A stretch of 64,000 nt of DNA from VAZQ01 sp963841105 (GTDB lineage Bacteria > Pseudomonadota > Alphaproteobacteria > Rhizobiales > Xanthobacteraceae). The stretch is from NCBI GenBank assembly GCA_963841105.1, contig CAWJCB010000001.1, positions 1 through 64,000 on the forward strand. Direction: 5' to 3'. The position numbers were made by a program, and so were the translations under genes. Shown here in pieces: positions 8,281 through 17,198 of the stretch; within the stretch, counting starts at the first letter, position 1; each line of letters opens with the position of its first letter. A model generated the notes under the pieces. It was not told where the DNA came from, searched no databases, and worked only from the letters and a program-made list of their open reading frames with translations.

Positions 8281-9306
8281 ATGAACCTCACTGAGCTCAA
8301 CAAAGTCGCCGAGGCGATGGTGGCTTCCGGGCGCGGCATCCTTGCCGCCGATGAGTCGTCCAGCACCATCAAAAAGCGCTTCGACAGCATCGGAGTGGAA
8401 TCCACTCCTGACGCCCGGCGCGACTACCGCGAGCTTCTTTTCCGCTCGAGCGAGGCGATGTCGAAGTACATCTCAGGCGTCATCCTCTATGATGAGACCA
8501 TTCGTCAGAACGCCAAAGACGGCACACCGCTCGTCAAGCTCATCGAGAAGGCGGGCTCCCTGCCCGGCATCAAGGTTGACCGCGGGACGAAGCCGCTGCC
8601 CTTCTCACCCGGGGAAGTCATCACTGAAGGGTTGGACGGCCTGCGCGAGCGGCTCGTCGCGTATCGCGAGCTCGGCGCCAAGTTCGCCAAGTGGCGCGCC
8701 GTGATCGACATCGGTCCCGCCATCCCGAGCTATGCGGCGATCATGACCAATGCCCACGCGCTCGCGCGCTACGCCGCCCTTTGCCAGGAGGAAGATATCG
8801 TCCCCATCGTCGAGCCGGAAGTCTTGATGGACGGCGAGCACGACGCGGAGCGTTGCTACTGCGTCACTGAATGGCTGCTCAAGACCGTATTTGAGCAGCT
8901 CTATTATCAGAAAGTCGCGCTCGAGGGGATGGTGCTGAAGCCGAACATGGTCATCGCCGGCAAGAAGGCGAAAAAGCGGGCCGGGGTCGAGGAGGTCGCG
9001 GAAAAAACAGTGAAGGTGCTCCGCGCCTGTGTCCCCGCCGCGGTGCCCGGCATCGCTTTCCTGTCCGGGGGTCAATCCGATGAGGAGGCAACCGCGCATC
9101 TCGACGCAATCAACCGGCTTGGCGGCCTGCCTTGGCATTTGACCTTCAGCTACGGTCGCGCCCTCCAGGCGGCTCCGCAAAAGGCGTGGTCGGGCAAGCC
9201 CGAGAACGTCGCCGCCGCCCAGCGCGCCTTCTCTCATCGCGCCATGATGAACAGCATGGCCGCACGCGGGCAGTGGAAGCAGGACCTGGAAAAGAAGGCG
9301 GCCTGA
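8281..9306 (+). CDS. Fructose-bisphosphate aldolase, class I
   Basis: A 341-residue Schiff-base aldolase that reversibly cleaves fructose-1,6-bisphosphate. Family motifs are GRGILAADESSSTIKKRF at the N-terminus, PIVEPEVLMDGEHD and LEGMVLKPNMV, whose Lys forms the Schiff base. FLSGGQSDEEAT and FSYGRALQ follow. The start has AAGGAGG upstream (about 8267). It closes the tkt-gap-pgk-fba run, consistent with a glycolytic/Calvin-type operon. Confidence 0.96.
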   Translation: MNLTELNKVAEAMVASGRGILAADESSSTIKKRFDSIGVESTPDARRDYRELLFRSSEAMSKYISGVILYDETIRQNAKDGTPLVKLIEKAGSLPGIKVDRGTKPLPFSPGEVITEGLDGLRERLVAYRELGAKFAKWRAVIDIGPAIPSYAAIMTNAHALARYAALCQEEDIVPIVEPEVLMDGEHDAERCYCVTEWLLKTVFEQLYYQKVALEGMVLKPNMVIAGKKAKKRAGVEEVAEKTVKVLRACVPAAVPGIAFLSGGQSDEEATAHLDAINRLGGLPWHLTFSYGRALQAAPQKAWSGKPENVAAAQRAFSHRAMMNSMAARGQWKQDLEKKAA

Positions 9307-9342
9307 GCAACCACTTGCCGTCATGACCGTGCTGGTCACGGC

Positions 9343-9408
9343 AACTCGGGTTTAACCCGAGTTGCTGCACTCTAATGATGGTGCGAACCTCGGGCAGGCC
9401 CGAGGTTC
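9343..9408 (+). terminator. Two successive hairpins after the aldolase gene
   Basis: AACTCGGG-TTTAA-CCCGAGTT (9343-9363) and GAACCTCGGGC-AG-GCCCGAGGTTC (9385-9409) lie 37-100 bases after the fba stop. Neither has a long T-run, so they may be transcription barriers or mRNA stabilisers and not strict Rho-independent terminators. Further on, 9464-9502 holds an interspersed repeat (GACTTGATCC/GGTCCGGTCATGAC type). Confidence 0.45.
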
Positions 9409-9639
9409 GATGCCATCGACGTCTTTCTCCCCAGGAAAAAAGCAAATCGTGGATGACCGGAACAAGCCTGCCCTCGGACTTGATCCGAGGGTCCGGTCAT
9501 GACGGAGAGTTGTGCGTTAACTTGTGTGCCATATCGGAACAATCCACGATCGGTCGGCCACGCAACTGGATGTGTGCGGTATCTTGGTAGCCTTTACGGA
9601 GTCGTAGGCTTGATGGTTTACAAGCGCCCCCATTTCCGC

Positions 9640-9717
9640 CCGATTGCAGAGGCAATCAAATTGTCCCGATTGCAGAGGCAATCAAATTGTCCCGATTGCG
9701 GAGGCAATCAAATTGTC
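9640..9717 (+). repeat. Three 26-base tandem repeats, each with a hairpin, just before a start codon
   Basis: Units 9640-9665, 9666-9691 and 9692-9717 share CCGATTGCAGAGGCAATC plus AAATTGTC; only one base differs, in unit 3 (GCGGAG for GCAGAG). Each contains GATTGC-N4-GCAATC, able to fold. The array ends exactly at the ATG at 9718 of the ThiE-like gene. It is not a CRISPR because there are no spacers. Confidence 0.8.
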
Positions 9718-10389
9718 ATGGCGTCTCGAGAGATACAGGCCGAACCGCGGCGCCCAGTTCCGCGTCTCTATCTTGTGACCCCAAATCTTGTGACACTTGG
9801 CGATCCGTCCGGACTTGCGGGTCTATTGGCGGAGTCCTTGCGTGCCGCGGACATCGCCGCCGTTTTGCTGCGGCTGCGTGATGAGGACGAACGCCGGCAA
9901 ATCGATCACATCAAATCGCTCGCGGACGCCGTACAGGACAATGGGACGGCGCTCCTGCTGGAAGGTCACGCCGACCTCGTTGCGCGAGCCGGTGCAGACG
10001 GCGCGCATCTGCCGGGGGTTGACGATCTTAGAGCCGCGCTTTCGTTGCTCAAGCCCACGCGCATTGCCGGTTGCGGGCGGCTTGCCAGCAGGCACGATGC
10101 CATGCTCGCCGGAGAGGCAGGCGCCGATTACGTCATGTTCGGCGAGCCCGGTCCGAAGGGTGAGCGGCCTTCGTTCGATGCAGTTTCAGAACGGGTGGGT
10201 TGGTGGGCAGAGCTGTTCCAAGTCCCCTGCGTGGCATATGCCGATTCGCTCGACGAGGTGGCGGCGCTCGCGTCTGTTGGCGCGGATTTCATTGCCGTCG
10301 GAGATTTGGTTTTCACTGACCGGCGCGGATGCCGCGCTGCTCTCGCCGACGCTGCGCACCGACTTCACGCTGTAGAGGCCTCGGCATGA
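9718..10389 (+). CDS. Thiamine-phosphate synthase-like protein (ThiE/TenI fold)
   Basis: A protein of about 223 residues from the ATG at 9718. An upstream open frame exists but would translate the tandem repeats. PRLYLVTPNL, LLLEGHADLVARAGADGAHLPG and GADYVMFGEPGPKGERPSF follow the TIM-barrel plan of ThiE. The canonical GVHLGQxD and SxHSxxE phosphate motifs are altered (GAHLPGVDD, GRLASRHDAM), so catalysis is uncertain and a TenI-like or regulatory role is possible. Its TGA overlaps the ATG of the Sel1 gene (ATGA). Confidence 0.75.
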   Translation: MASREIQAEPRRPVPRLYLVTPNLVTLGDPSGLAGLLAESLRAADIAAVLLRLRDEDERRQIDHIKSLADAVQDNGTALLLEGHADLVARAGADGAHLPGVDDLRAALSLLKPTRIAGCGRLASRHDAMLAGEAGADYVMFGEPGPKGERPSFDAVSERVGWWAELFQVPCVAYADSLDEVAALASVGADFIAVGDLVFTDRRGCRAALADAAHRLHAVEASA

Positions 10390-11504
10390 GGTCGCCGCGG
10401 AAGACCACAGTCGCCCTGCTCCTCGCCATTGCGGCAACTGCCGGTTGGGCCGCCTGCGCGACCGCACAGTCGCCGCTTCCGCTCAGCCCGCCGACGGCGC
10501 AAGCACAGGCGCCGAAGGCGGCATCCAAGCCAAGCCCTGTCCAGAAACCACCGGTCCAGAAAGCAACTCCGCCAGCAACGGCAGCCGCAACGCCGCCCGC
10601 ACCATCGGTCGTGGCGACGGCTGCCGCCGCAACCCTGTCGGCGCGCGATCCGGATCTTGCCTATGGTGCCTTCCAGCGCGGATTCTATTTGACCGCATTT
10701 GCCATCGCCACGCGGCGCGTTGAAGAAAAGAACGACATCAAGGCGATGACTCTTCTCGGTGAGCTCTATGCCAGCGGATTTGGCGTAGAGAGGAACGACA
10801 CGAAAGCAGCAGAATGGTACAAATTGGCCGCCGACCGAGGTGATCGCGAAGCCATGTTCGCGCTGGGGATGTTCCATCTCGGCGGACGCGCCGGGACGGT
10901 CAAGGCCGAGGACGGGACCAAGCTTCTAGCGGCTGCGGCAAAGCTCGGCCATGCTGCGGCCTCATATGATCTCGCCCTGCTTTACCTCGAAGGACGCGTG
11001 TTTCCACAGGACTTCACCCGCGCCGCCGAGCTGTTTCGCGCCGCCGCCGATGCCGGCAATCCGGAAGCGCAATACGCGCTTGCCACCCTCTACAAGGAGG
11101 GTCGCGGCGTAACGGCGGACCTGGCGGAGGCAGCGCGACTCCTTGCCGCGGCGTCATTGGCCGACAATACCGACGCGCAGGTCGAGTATGCCATCGCGCT
11201 TTTCAATGGCGCGGGTGTTGCCAAGAACGAGGTCTCGGCCGCGGCGCTCCTGCAGAAGGCAGCGCGCAAAGGAAATCCCGTTGCGCAGAACCGTCTCGCC
11301 AACGTTCTCGCTGTCGGGCGAGGATTGAAGGCCGATCCGGTGGAGGCGATCAAATGGCATACGGTGGCCAAAGCGGGCGGCGTGAGTGATATTCCCCTCG
11401 ACGGATTCGTGGAGAAGCAAACGCCGGAGATTCGCAGCGCCGCCGAGAAAGCCGCGAAGCATTGGCTCGACACCATCAAACAGGCGCGCGAGTCACGCTC
11501 TTGA
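10386..11504 (+). CDS. Secreted Sel1-repeat (TPR-like) protein
   Basis: About 372 residues from the ATG at 10386, overlapping the previous stop. A signal peptide (VALLLAIAATAGWAACATAQ) is followed by an Ala/Pro/Lys-rich linker (to about residue 80). A series of Sel1 repeats follows, e.g. AMTLLGELYASGFGVERND, AAEWYKLAADRGDREAM and AQYALATLYKEGRGV. Sel1 repeats form alpha-solenoids for protein-protein contacts, and the protein should be periplasmic. No partner is known. Confidence 0.85.
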   Translation: MRSPRKTTVALLLAIAATAGWAACATAQSPLPLSPPTAQAQAPKAASKPSPVQKPPVQKATPPATAAATPPAPSVVATAAAATLSARDPDLAYGAFQRGFYLTAFAIATRRVEEKNDIKAMTLLGELYASGFGVERNDTKAAEWYKLAADRGDREAMFALGMFHLGGRAGTVKAEDGTKLLAAAAKLGHAAASYDLALLYLEGRVFPQDFTRAAELFRAAADAGNPEAQYALATLYKEGRGVTADLAEAARLLAAASLADNTDAQVEYAIALFNGAGVAKNEVSAAALLQKAARKGNPVAQNRLANVLAVGRGLKADPVEAIKWHTVAKAGGVSDIPLDGFVEKQTPEIRSAAEKAAKHWLDTIKQARESRS

Positions 11505-11587
11505 CGACAATTACTCGAGCCCAACATCACGTCCGGGAATCGATATGACGGGTCGGGAACGAAACACGGCTTCTTTTGAGAGCAACT

Positions 11588-12388
11588 ATGCTTCGCTCCG
11601 CTCTTCTCAACGTCATGATCAAAGCCGTGCAAAAAGCGTCGCGCACGCTCAAGCGCGATTTCGGCGAGATCGAGCACCTGCAGGTGTCCGTCAAAGGACC
11701 CGCGGATTTTGTCACCGCGGCTGACCGCCGGGCCGAGGAGATCCTGCGCGAGGAGCTCGAGCGCGCGCGTCCTGGCTACAGTTTCCTGGGCGAGGAAGGC
11801 GGGCGCCGCGAAGGCACCGACCGGACGCATTGTTGGATCGTCGATCCGCTCGATGGCACCTTGAACTTTCTGCACGGGATTCCGCATTTCGCAATCTCGG
11901 TTGCGCTCGAACGTGACGGCGCCATCGTTGCCGGGCTCGTGTACAATCCGGCAAACGACGAGCTGTTCACCGCAGAGCGCGGCAAGGGCGCATTTCTCAA
12001 TGACCGGCGGCTGCGCGTGGCGGCGCGCAGGCGGCTGGCTGACTCGGTTGTCGCGTGCGCCCTTCCCCACCCTGCGCGCGGCGATGTCGCCCTTGCACGC
12101 GACGAGCACATCGCGGTACAGGAAAGGGTCGCCGGACTGCGACGCTTCGGAGCCGCCGCTCTCGACCTCGCATGGGTCGCAGCCGGCCGCTTCGATGGGT
12201 ATTGGGAGCGCAGCCTCTCGCCATGGGACATGGCGGCCGGCATCGCTCTGGTACGCGAAGCCGGCGGCTTCGTTACCGACATCGATGGACGCGATATTGC
12301 GCTCACCTCCCCGGGCATTATAGCCGCCAATGAGTCGATCCACCGGGAGCTTCTGCGCACCCTGCATGACGCGAGCAGGGCGGATTAG
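11588..12388 (+). CDS. suhB: Inositol monophosphatase family protein
   Basis: About 266 residues from MLRSALLNVMIKA, the usual start of the family. Mg-binding motifs of the lithium-sensitive phosphatases are present: GEEGG, WIVDPLDGTLNFLHGIPHF and SPWDMAAGIALVREAGG. The reaction is hydrolysis of myo-inositol-1-phosphate or related sugar phosphates in the cytoplasm. SuhB homologues can also bind RNA polymerase or Nus factors, which cannot be judged here. Length is standard. Confidence 0.92.
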   Translation: MLRSALLNVMIKAVQKASRTLKRDFGEIEHLQVSVKGPADFVTAADRRAEEILREELERARPGYSFLGEEGGRREGTDRTHCWIVDPLDGTLNFLHGIPHFAISVALERDGAIVAGLVYNPANDELFTAERGKGAFLNDRRLRVAARRRLADSVVACALPHPARGDVALARDEHIAVQERVAGLRRFGAAALDLAWVAAGRFDGYWERSLSPWDMAAGIALVREAGGFVTDIDGRDIALTSPGIIAANESIHRELLRTLHDASRAD

Positions 12389-12543
12389 CGTTGAGCATCA
12401 CCCGCCGATCCGGGGCCGGCGGACTACGGCGACGCCGCCCATTCCGCCCTGCGAAGCTGCGGAGCGCGCGCCGGCTTTGCGGTTCTTCCTTCCGCCGCGG
12501 CGCTGCCGTATTGTGCGCCGAATGAAAAGCGCTGATTTTTGCC

Positions 12544-13539
12544 ATGGCGCATGACATTGATCCTTTCAAGCTTTCCTCACCCCGGATTTTTGTCGTCCGG
12601 ATGCTGGTGTTTCTCATCCTATGCTCGCTCGTCGTTGTTGTGCTCTATCGGCAGATCCTGGCTGCCTTTGTCGCCAATCCAGGCCTCAATGCCCTCATTA
12701 TCGGCGTGCTCATCATCGGTATTGCGCTCGCCTTTCGGCAGGTGATTCGCCTTTTTCCCGAAGTCAACTGGGTGAATGGCTTCCGGCTGGCCGACCCCGG
12801 CCTGGCCGTCGAGCGTCCTCCAGTGCTGCTGGCGCCCATGGCGGTTCTCCTCGGCGATCGCATCGGGCGAATGGCGATCTCCTCGCAGCTTATGCGCGGC
12901 ATTCTCAATTCGATCGCCGCACGATTGGATGAAGCGCGCGACATGTCGCGCTACATGACCGGGCTGCTGGTTTTCCTGGGTTTGCTCGGCACGTTCTGGG
13001 GCCTCATCGAAACGGTAGGTTCAGTTGGCAACGTCATCAACACGCTCAAGCCCGGCGGCGACGCCGGTGCGATATTCGATTCTCTGAAGGAGGGACTTGC
13101 CGCCCCGCTCAGCGGCATGGGCATATCGTTCTCATCATCGCTGTTCGGACTGGCCGGCTCGCTCGTGCTTGGCTTTCTCGATTTGCAGACGAGCCAGGCG
13201 CAAAATCAATTCTATACCGATCTTGAGGATTGGCTTTCCAGCACCGTTCGCGACCTTACGGTTGACCACGAGACATCGACAGCCGCTCCCGCCGCCGGCG
13301 CCCTCTCGGCAGATCTCAAGGGCACGCTGGACAGGTTGCGCGACGCAATCAGCGAGGGCGGCTCCTCCCGGGCAACGACCACGGCCATGGCTAACCTTGC
13401 TGAAGCAATTCAAGGGCTGGTCAACCACATGCGCACCGAGCAGCAGATGATTCGCGACTGGGTCGATTCGCAGGCGCAGCAGCATCGCGACATACGCCGG
13501 CTGCTCGAGATCCTGGTGCGCGAAAACGTTAGCAAATAG
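12544..13539 (+). CDS. MotA/TolQ/ExbB-type proton-channel membrane protein
   Basis: A 331-residue inner-membrane protein. Hydrophobic segments lie at about residues 17-36 and 46-66, then a pair typical of MotA/TolQ (GLLVFLGLLGTFWGLIETVG at about 139-158; GMGISFSSSLFGLAGSLVLGF at about 197-217). The C-terminal region is cytoplasmic and helical. No flagellar genes are nearby. It is followed after 7 bases by an OmpA-like partner, so the two likely form a MotAB/TolQR-like motor or channel working on the envelope. Confidence 0.85.
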   Translation: MAHDIDPFKLSSPRIFVVRMLVFLILCSLVVVVLYRQILAAFVANPGLNALIIGVLIIGIALAFRQVIRLFPEVNWVNGFRLADPGLAVERPPVLLAPMAVLLGDRIGRMAISSQLMRGILNSIAARLDEARDMSRYMTGLLVFLGLLGTFWGLIETVGSVGNVINTLKPGGDAGAIFDSLKEGLAAPLSGMGISFSSSLFGLAGSLVLGFLDLQTSQAQNQFYTDLEDWLSSTVRDLTVDHETSTAAPAAGALSADLKGTLDRLRDAISEGGSSRATTTAMANLAEAIQGLVNHMRTEQQMIRDWVDSQAQQHRDIRRLLEILVRENVSK

Positions 13540-13546
13540 GTGACGC

Positions 13547-14575
13547 ATGGCTCTTGCACGCGCCCGCCGCGATGGCGGCATGAACTATTGGCCAGGCTTT
13601 GTCAACGCGCTCTCGACGCTCATTCTCGGCATCATCTTCCTGCTCAGCGTGTTCGTTGTTGTGCAGTTTTATCTGACGCAGGAAGTCACCGGCAAGGATA
13701 CCGCTCTCAACCGCCTTAACGCACAGATTGCGCAGCTCACCGATCTGCTCGCGCTGGAAAAGACGGGGAAGCTCAGCCTGGAGGAGCAGCTCGCGCAAAT
13801 TCGCTCGAGCCTGTCGGCGACCGAAGGCGATCGCGATCGCTACAAAGGCTTATATGACGGAATTGGCAGCGGCGCGGCTGCCGCACAGGGAAAGGTCAAT
13901 GAGATCAGCGGGCAACTCGATGCGGAAAAGAGGCTCAGCGCTCGCGCCTTGGCGCAAGTCGAGGTTCTGAACCAGCAGATCGCGGCATTGCGGCGGCAAC
14001 TTGCGGCGCTTGAAGACGCGCTGGATGCGACGGAAAAGAAGGATAAGGACTCGCAGTCGCGTATCGCCGACCTGGGCCAGCGCCTCAACGTCGCCCTGGC
14101 GCAGCGGGTGCAGGAGCTGTCGCGTTACCGCTCTGATTTCTTCGGACGGCTGCGCGCCATCCTTGGCAATCGGCCGGATATCCGCATCGTCGGCGACCGC
14201 TTCGTGTTCCAGTCAGAGGTATTCTTCGATACCGGCAAGGCCACTCTCGACAAGCCGGAGGGCCGCGCCGAGCTTGATGCGCTTGCCTCGGCGTTGCTCG
14301 ATCTGGAAAAGAAGATTCCGGGGGAAATCCCCTGGGTGCTGCGCGTCAACGGACATACGGATGTCCGTCCGATCTACAGCCCGCAATTCAAGAACAACTG
14401 GGAGCTTTCGGCGGGGCGAGCGATCTCGGTCGTGCAATATCTGATTGCCAAAGGCGTGTCGCCACAGCGCCTCGTCGCCGCCGGGTTCGGCGAATATCAA
14501 CCCATCGAGCCGGACAAGACCGAGGAAGCCTTCAACCGCAATCGTCGCATCGAGCTCAAGCTTACCGAGCGGTAG
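13547..14575 (+). CDS. MotB/OmpA-like peptidoglycan-binding membrane protein
   Basis: A 342-residue protein with one N-terminal transmembrane helix (TLILGIIFLLSVFVVVQFYL). A long coiled coil follows at about residues 50-185 (EEQLAQIRSSLSATEGD, LNQQIAALRRQLAALEDAL). The C-terminal OmpA/MotB domain has RVNGHTDVRPI, NWELSAGRAISVVQYL and NRRIELKL. It should anchor the partner channel to peptidoglycan across the periplasm. It lies 7 bases after the MotA/TolQ-like gene. The classic MotB aspartate in the TM helix is not obvious. Confidence 0.88.
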   Translation: MALARARRDGGMNYWPGFVNALSTLILGIIFLLSVFVVVQFYLTQEVTGKDTALNRLNAQIAQLTDLLALEKTGKLSLEEQLAQIRSSLSATEGDRDRYKGLYDGIGSGAAAAQGKVNEISGQLDAEKRLSARALAQVEVLNQQIAALRRQLAALEDALDATEKKDKDSQSRIADLGQRLNVALAQRVQELSRYRSDFFGRLRAILGNRPDIRIVGDRFVFQSEVFFDTGKATLDKPEGRAELDALASALLDLEKKIPGEIPWVLRVNGHTDVRPIYSPQFKNNWELSAGRAISVVQYLIAKGVSPQRLVAAGFGEYQPIEPDKTEEAFNRNRRIELKLTER

Positions 14576-14624
14576 GGCGTGTTCTGTTCTATAACCACAG
14601 ATGAGCCGCGCTTACGGTGCGCTC

Positions 14625-14735
14625 CCCTCCCCCTTGTGGGGAGGGGTTGGGGGTGGGGGTGGTGATACCGACGCATCAGCGTTGCTGTTCGTTCCACCCC
14701 CCTCCCCAGCCCTCCCCCACAAGGGGGAGGGAGAA
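14625..14735. repeat. Interspersed palindromic repeat (CCCCTCCCCC type)
   Basis: Opposed blocks CTCCCCTCCCCCTTGTGGGGAGGGG and CCCTCCCCCACAAGGGGGAGGG fold on each other across a G/T-rich centre. The repeat fills the gap after the OmpA-like gene and could halt transcription before the acetyltransferase gene. Confidence 0.6.
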
Positions 14736-14812
14736 GATCGAGTATGCGGCTCGCGCTGTTTCCACTTCAACGAAATCCGTTTCTAACATTTGCTGCGCTT
14801 GCTTCTGCGACG

Positions 14813-15274
14813 ATGGCCGATCCTCCTTTCACGCTTCGCCGCTATGCGCCCTCCGATGAGGATACGGCGATCGAATTGTGGCGCCGCACCTGGCAGATGG
14901 CCTACCCCGACATTGATTTCTCCAAGCGAGTGGCCTGGTGGCGGCAACGCTGGCACAACGATCTGATGCCGATGGCCCATATCTCCGTCGCCGAGGCGAA
15001 CGGGCAAATGCTGGGGTTCGTCACGGTCGATCCCCACACTTTCGACCTCGACCAGATCGTCGTTGCGCCGGAGGCCTGGGGAACGGGCGTCGCTGCCGCC
15101 CTGATAGAGGAAGCAAAGCGCATCTCTCCGAACGGCCTCGACCTCCACGTCAACAAGGACAATGCCCGCGCAATTCGCTTCTATGAAAAGCTGGGCTTTG
15201 TTGCTTGCGGCGAGGCCATGAACTGGCGCTCGGGTGCGCCCGTCCAGAAGATGAGCTGGCGGCCTCAGCCCTGA
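14813..15274 (+). CDS. GNAT family N-acetyltransferase
   Basis: About 153 residues from MADPPFTLRRYAPSDEDTAIELWRR; an upstream start at 14744 would run through repeat DNA and is less likely. The acetyl-CoA loop is seen as DQIVVAPEAWGTGVAAALIEEAK, followed by LHVNKDNARAIRFYEKLGF, the usual C-terminal GNAT motif. The substrate is unknown. Its 3' end overlaps by 10 bases the 3' end of the convergent ABC transporter gene. Confidence 0.88.
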   Translation: MADPPFTLRRYAPSDEDTAIELWRRTWQMAYPDIDFSKRVAWWRQRWHNDLMPMAHISVAEANGQMLGFVTVDPHTFDLDQIVVAPEAWGTGVAAALIEEAKRISPNGLDLHVNKDNARAIRFYEKLGFVACGEAMNWRSGAPVQKMSWRPQP

Positions 15275-17097
15275 AACTGCAGCTTTGCCAAACGCGAATA
15301 GAGCCCACCCGACGCGACCAGCGTTTGATGGGTCCCCGCTTCAACGATTCGGCCCTGGTCCATCACCAATATGCGGTCACACGAGAGCACGGTCGCAAGT
15401 CGATGCGCAATAACGAGCGTGGTGCGACCCTGCATCAGGCGCTCAAGCGCCGACTTGATCAGCATCTCGCTTTCCGCATCGAGTGACGAGGTGGCCTCGT
15501 CAAGGAGAAGGAGGGGCGCATCGCGCAGAACCGCGCGGGCTATGGCAAGGCGCTGACGCTGTCCTCCCGAGAGTGTCGCTCCGCGCTCTCCGATCTCGGT
15601 ATCAAATCCCCGCGGCAGCCGGTCGATGAATTCGCGGGCAAGCGCGGCCGCCGCCGCGCGCTCCACTTCGGCATCGGTGGCCTGTCGCCGCCCGAAGCGG
15701 ATGTTTTCGCGCACGGATGTCGCAAAGACCATGGGCTCTTGCGGCACCAAGGCAATGTGCCGGCGCAGCGCCGAGAGATCGAGATCCGTCAACGGGATCC
15801 CCTCGCAACGAATGGTTCCTGAATAAGGGTCATAAAATCGCAGGATGAGATTGAAGATGGTGCTCTTACCGGCGCCCGAGGGACCAACAATTGCGACTTT
15901 TTCCCCGGCCTGAATGGCGAAGGACACGTCGTGCAATACGGGGACAGCCGGCCTGGAGGGGTAGCAGAAGCGTACATCTGCGAAGGCAAGCTCTCCGCGA
16001 ACCGTTTCCGGCAGGTTTACCGGCTCTGCCGGGCTGCGGATCGCGGGCTCTATCCCCAGGATCTCGAATAGCCGCTCCGCTGCCCCCGCGGCCTGCGAGA
16101 CTTCGCCCCACGCCTCCGAGAGCTGACCAAGTCCTGCCGCTGCCAAAACTGCGTAGAGCACGAACTGGGAAAGCCTTCCGGCGGTGAGCCGGCCAGTGAG
16201 AACATCCTGCGCGCCGACCCATAGCACCACCACGACGCTGCTAAAGACAAGAAAGATAACGATTGCGGTCAGGATGGCGCGCGCCCGAATCGACACGCGT
16301 GCTGCCGAAAACGCCTGCTCGACCGCATTGCCGAAACGGCTGCGTGCAAGCCGCTCGTTGGTGAACGCCTGCAGCACCCGCGTCGCCCCAATCAACTCCG
16401 ACGCATAGGCGGAGGCGGCGGCGAGCGTGTCCTGCGCCTCCCGCGAGCGCCGTCTCACCGCGCGACCGAAACCGTAGAGGGGCAATACGATGACTGGAAT
16501 GGCGCCAAGCACGAAGGCGGAGAGCCGTGGGCTGGTGATCACCATCATGGCCGAGGCGCCGACAAACAGAACCAGATTGCGCAGAGCGACCGAGACCGAG
16601 GCGCCCACCGCCGCCTTTACCTGTGTGGTGTCGGCGGTGAGCCTTGACATCAACTCACCGCTCCTGGCGACGTCGAAATAATTGGCTGAAAGAGATATGA
16701 GGTGGCTGAAAACATCCTCGCGCAGATCCGCGACAATGCGCTCTCCGAGCGTGCCAACAAGATAAAAACGCGCCGCGCTTGCAAGCGCGAGCACCGCCAC
16801 TACGGCGATCATCACGGCAAAGTAACTGTCGATAAGCCGAGCGCTATCTTGCGAGAAGCCGAAGTCAATCATGCGGCGGATCGCAATCGGAACGACGAGT
16901 GTCGCGATCGCGGCGGCGAGGAGTGCAATCAGCGCGGCGCCGGCATGGCGTCGATAACGTCCGAGATAGGGGAGGAGCGCAGCCAGCGGACGCAGGCTCA
17001 CTCGCGCGGCCGGACCGGGCCCGGCCGCTGACCCTTCTTTCGGAGCAACAGTCACGTTCGGCAACGTGGGCGCGGGATCACGCTCGACAATGTTCAT
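15265..17097 (-). CDS. ABC exporter, fused permease-ATPase (MsbA/lipid-A-like type)
   Basis: About 610 residues from MNIVERDPAPTLPN (17097); an upstream Met at 17157 is possible. The N-terminal half has six predicted transmembrane helices beginning near YRRHAGAALIALLAAAIATLV. The ATPase half has Walker A GPSGAGKST, Q-loop PQEPMVFATS, signature LSGGQRQRLAIARAVL, Walker B LLLLDEATSSLD and switch VIAHRLATV. All catalytic motifs are intact. The half-transporter works as a homodimer, and the substrate cannot be read from the sequence. It is divergent from rpmE. Confidence 0.93.
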   Translation of the reverse strand: MNIVERDPAPTLPNVTVAPKEGSAAGPGPAARVSLRPLAALLPYLGRYRRHAGAALIALLAAAIATLVVPIAIRRMIDFGFSQDSARLIDSYFAVMIAVVAVLALASAARFYLVGTLGERIVADLREDVFSHLISLSANYFDVARSGELMSRLTADTTQVKAAVGASVSVALRNLVLFVGASAMMVITSPRLSAFVLGAIPVIVLPLYGFGRAVRRRSREAQDTLAAASAYASELIGATRVLQAFTNERLARSRFGNAVEQAFSAARVSIRARAILTAIVIFLVFSSVVVVLWVGAQDVLTGRLTAGRLSQFVLYAVLAAAGLGQLSEAWGEVSQAAGAAERLFEILGIEPAIRSPAEPVNLPETVRGELAFADVRFCYPSRPAVPVLHDVSFAIQAGEKVAIVGPSGAGKSTIFNLILRFYDPYSGTIRCEGIPLTDLDLSALRRHIALVPQEPMVFATSVRENIRFGRRQATDAEVERAAAAALAREFIDRLPRGFDTEIGERGATLSGGQRQRLAIARAVLRDAPLLLLDEATSSLDAESEMLIKSALERLMQGRTTLVIAHRLATVLSCDRILVMDQGRIVEAGTHQTLVASGGLYSRLAKLQFQG

Positions 17098-17198
17098 TGC
17101 ATCTGCCCGCGGATTGCCGGCTTGTCTAGCACGCGGCGCTCCGCTATAGAGCCGCAAATTCGTTCGAGAAGCATGCGCCCAGCGCCCAAGGTGCGACC

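Noticed and set aside
9640..9717. Possible CRISPR-like array
   Set aside because: Units are contiguous with no spacers, only three copies, and no cas genes nearby.
11090..12367. 425-codon minus-strand open frame
   Set aside because: Antisense to the Sel1 and inositol-phosphatase genes.
12544..14575. Zorya defence system (ZorA/ZorB)
   Set aside because: The membrane pair fits in outline, but no ZorC/ZorD/ZorE-type genes follow and neighbours are housekeeping genes conserved in the order.
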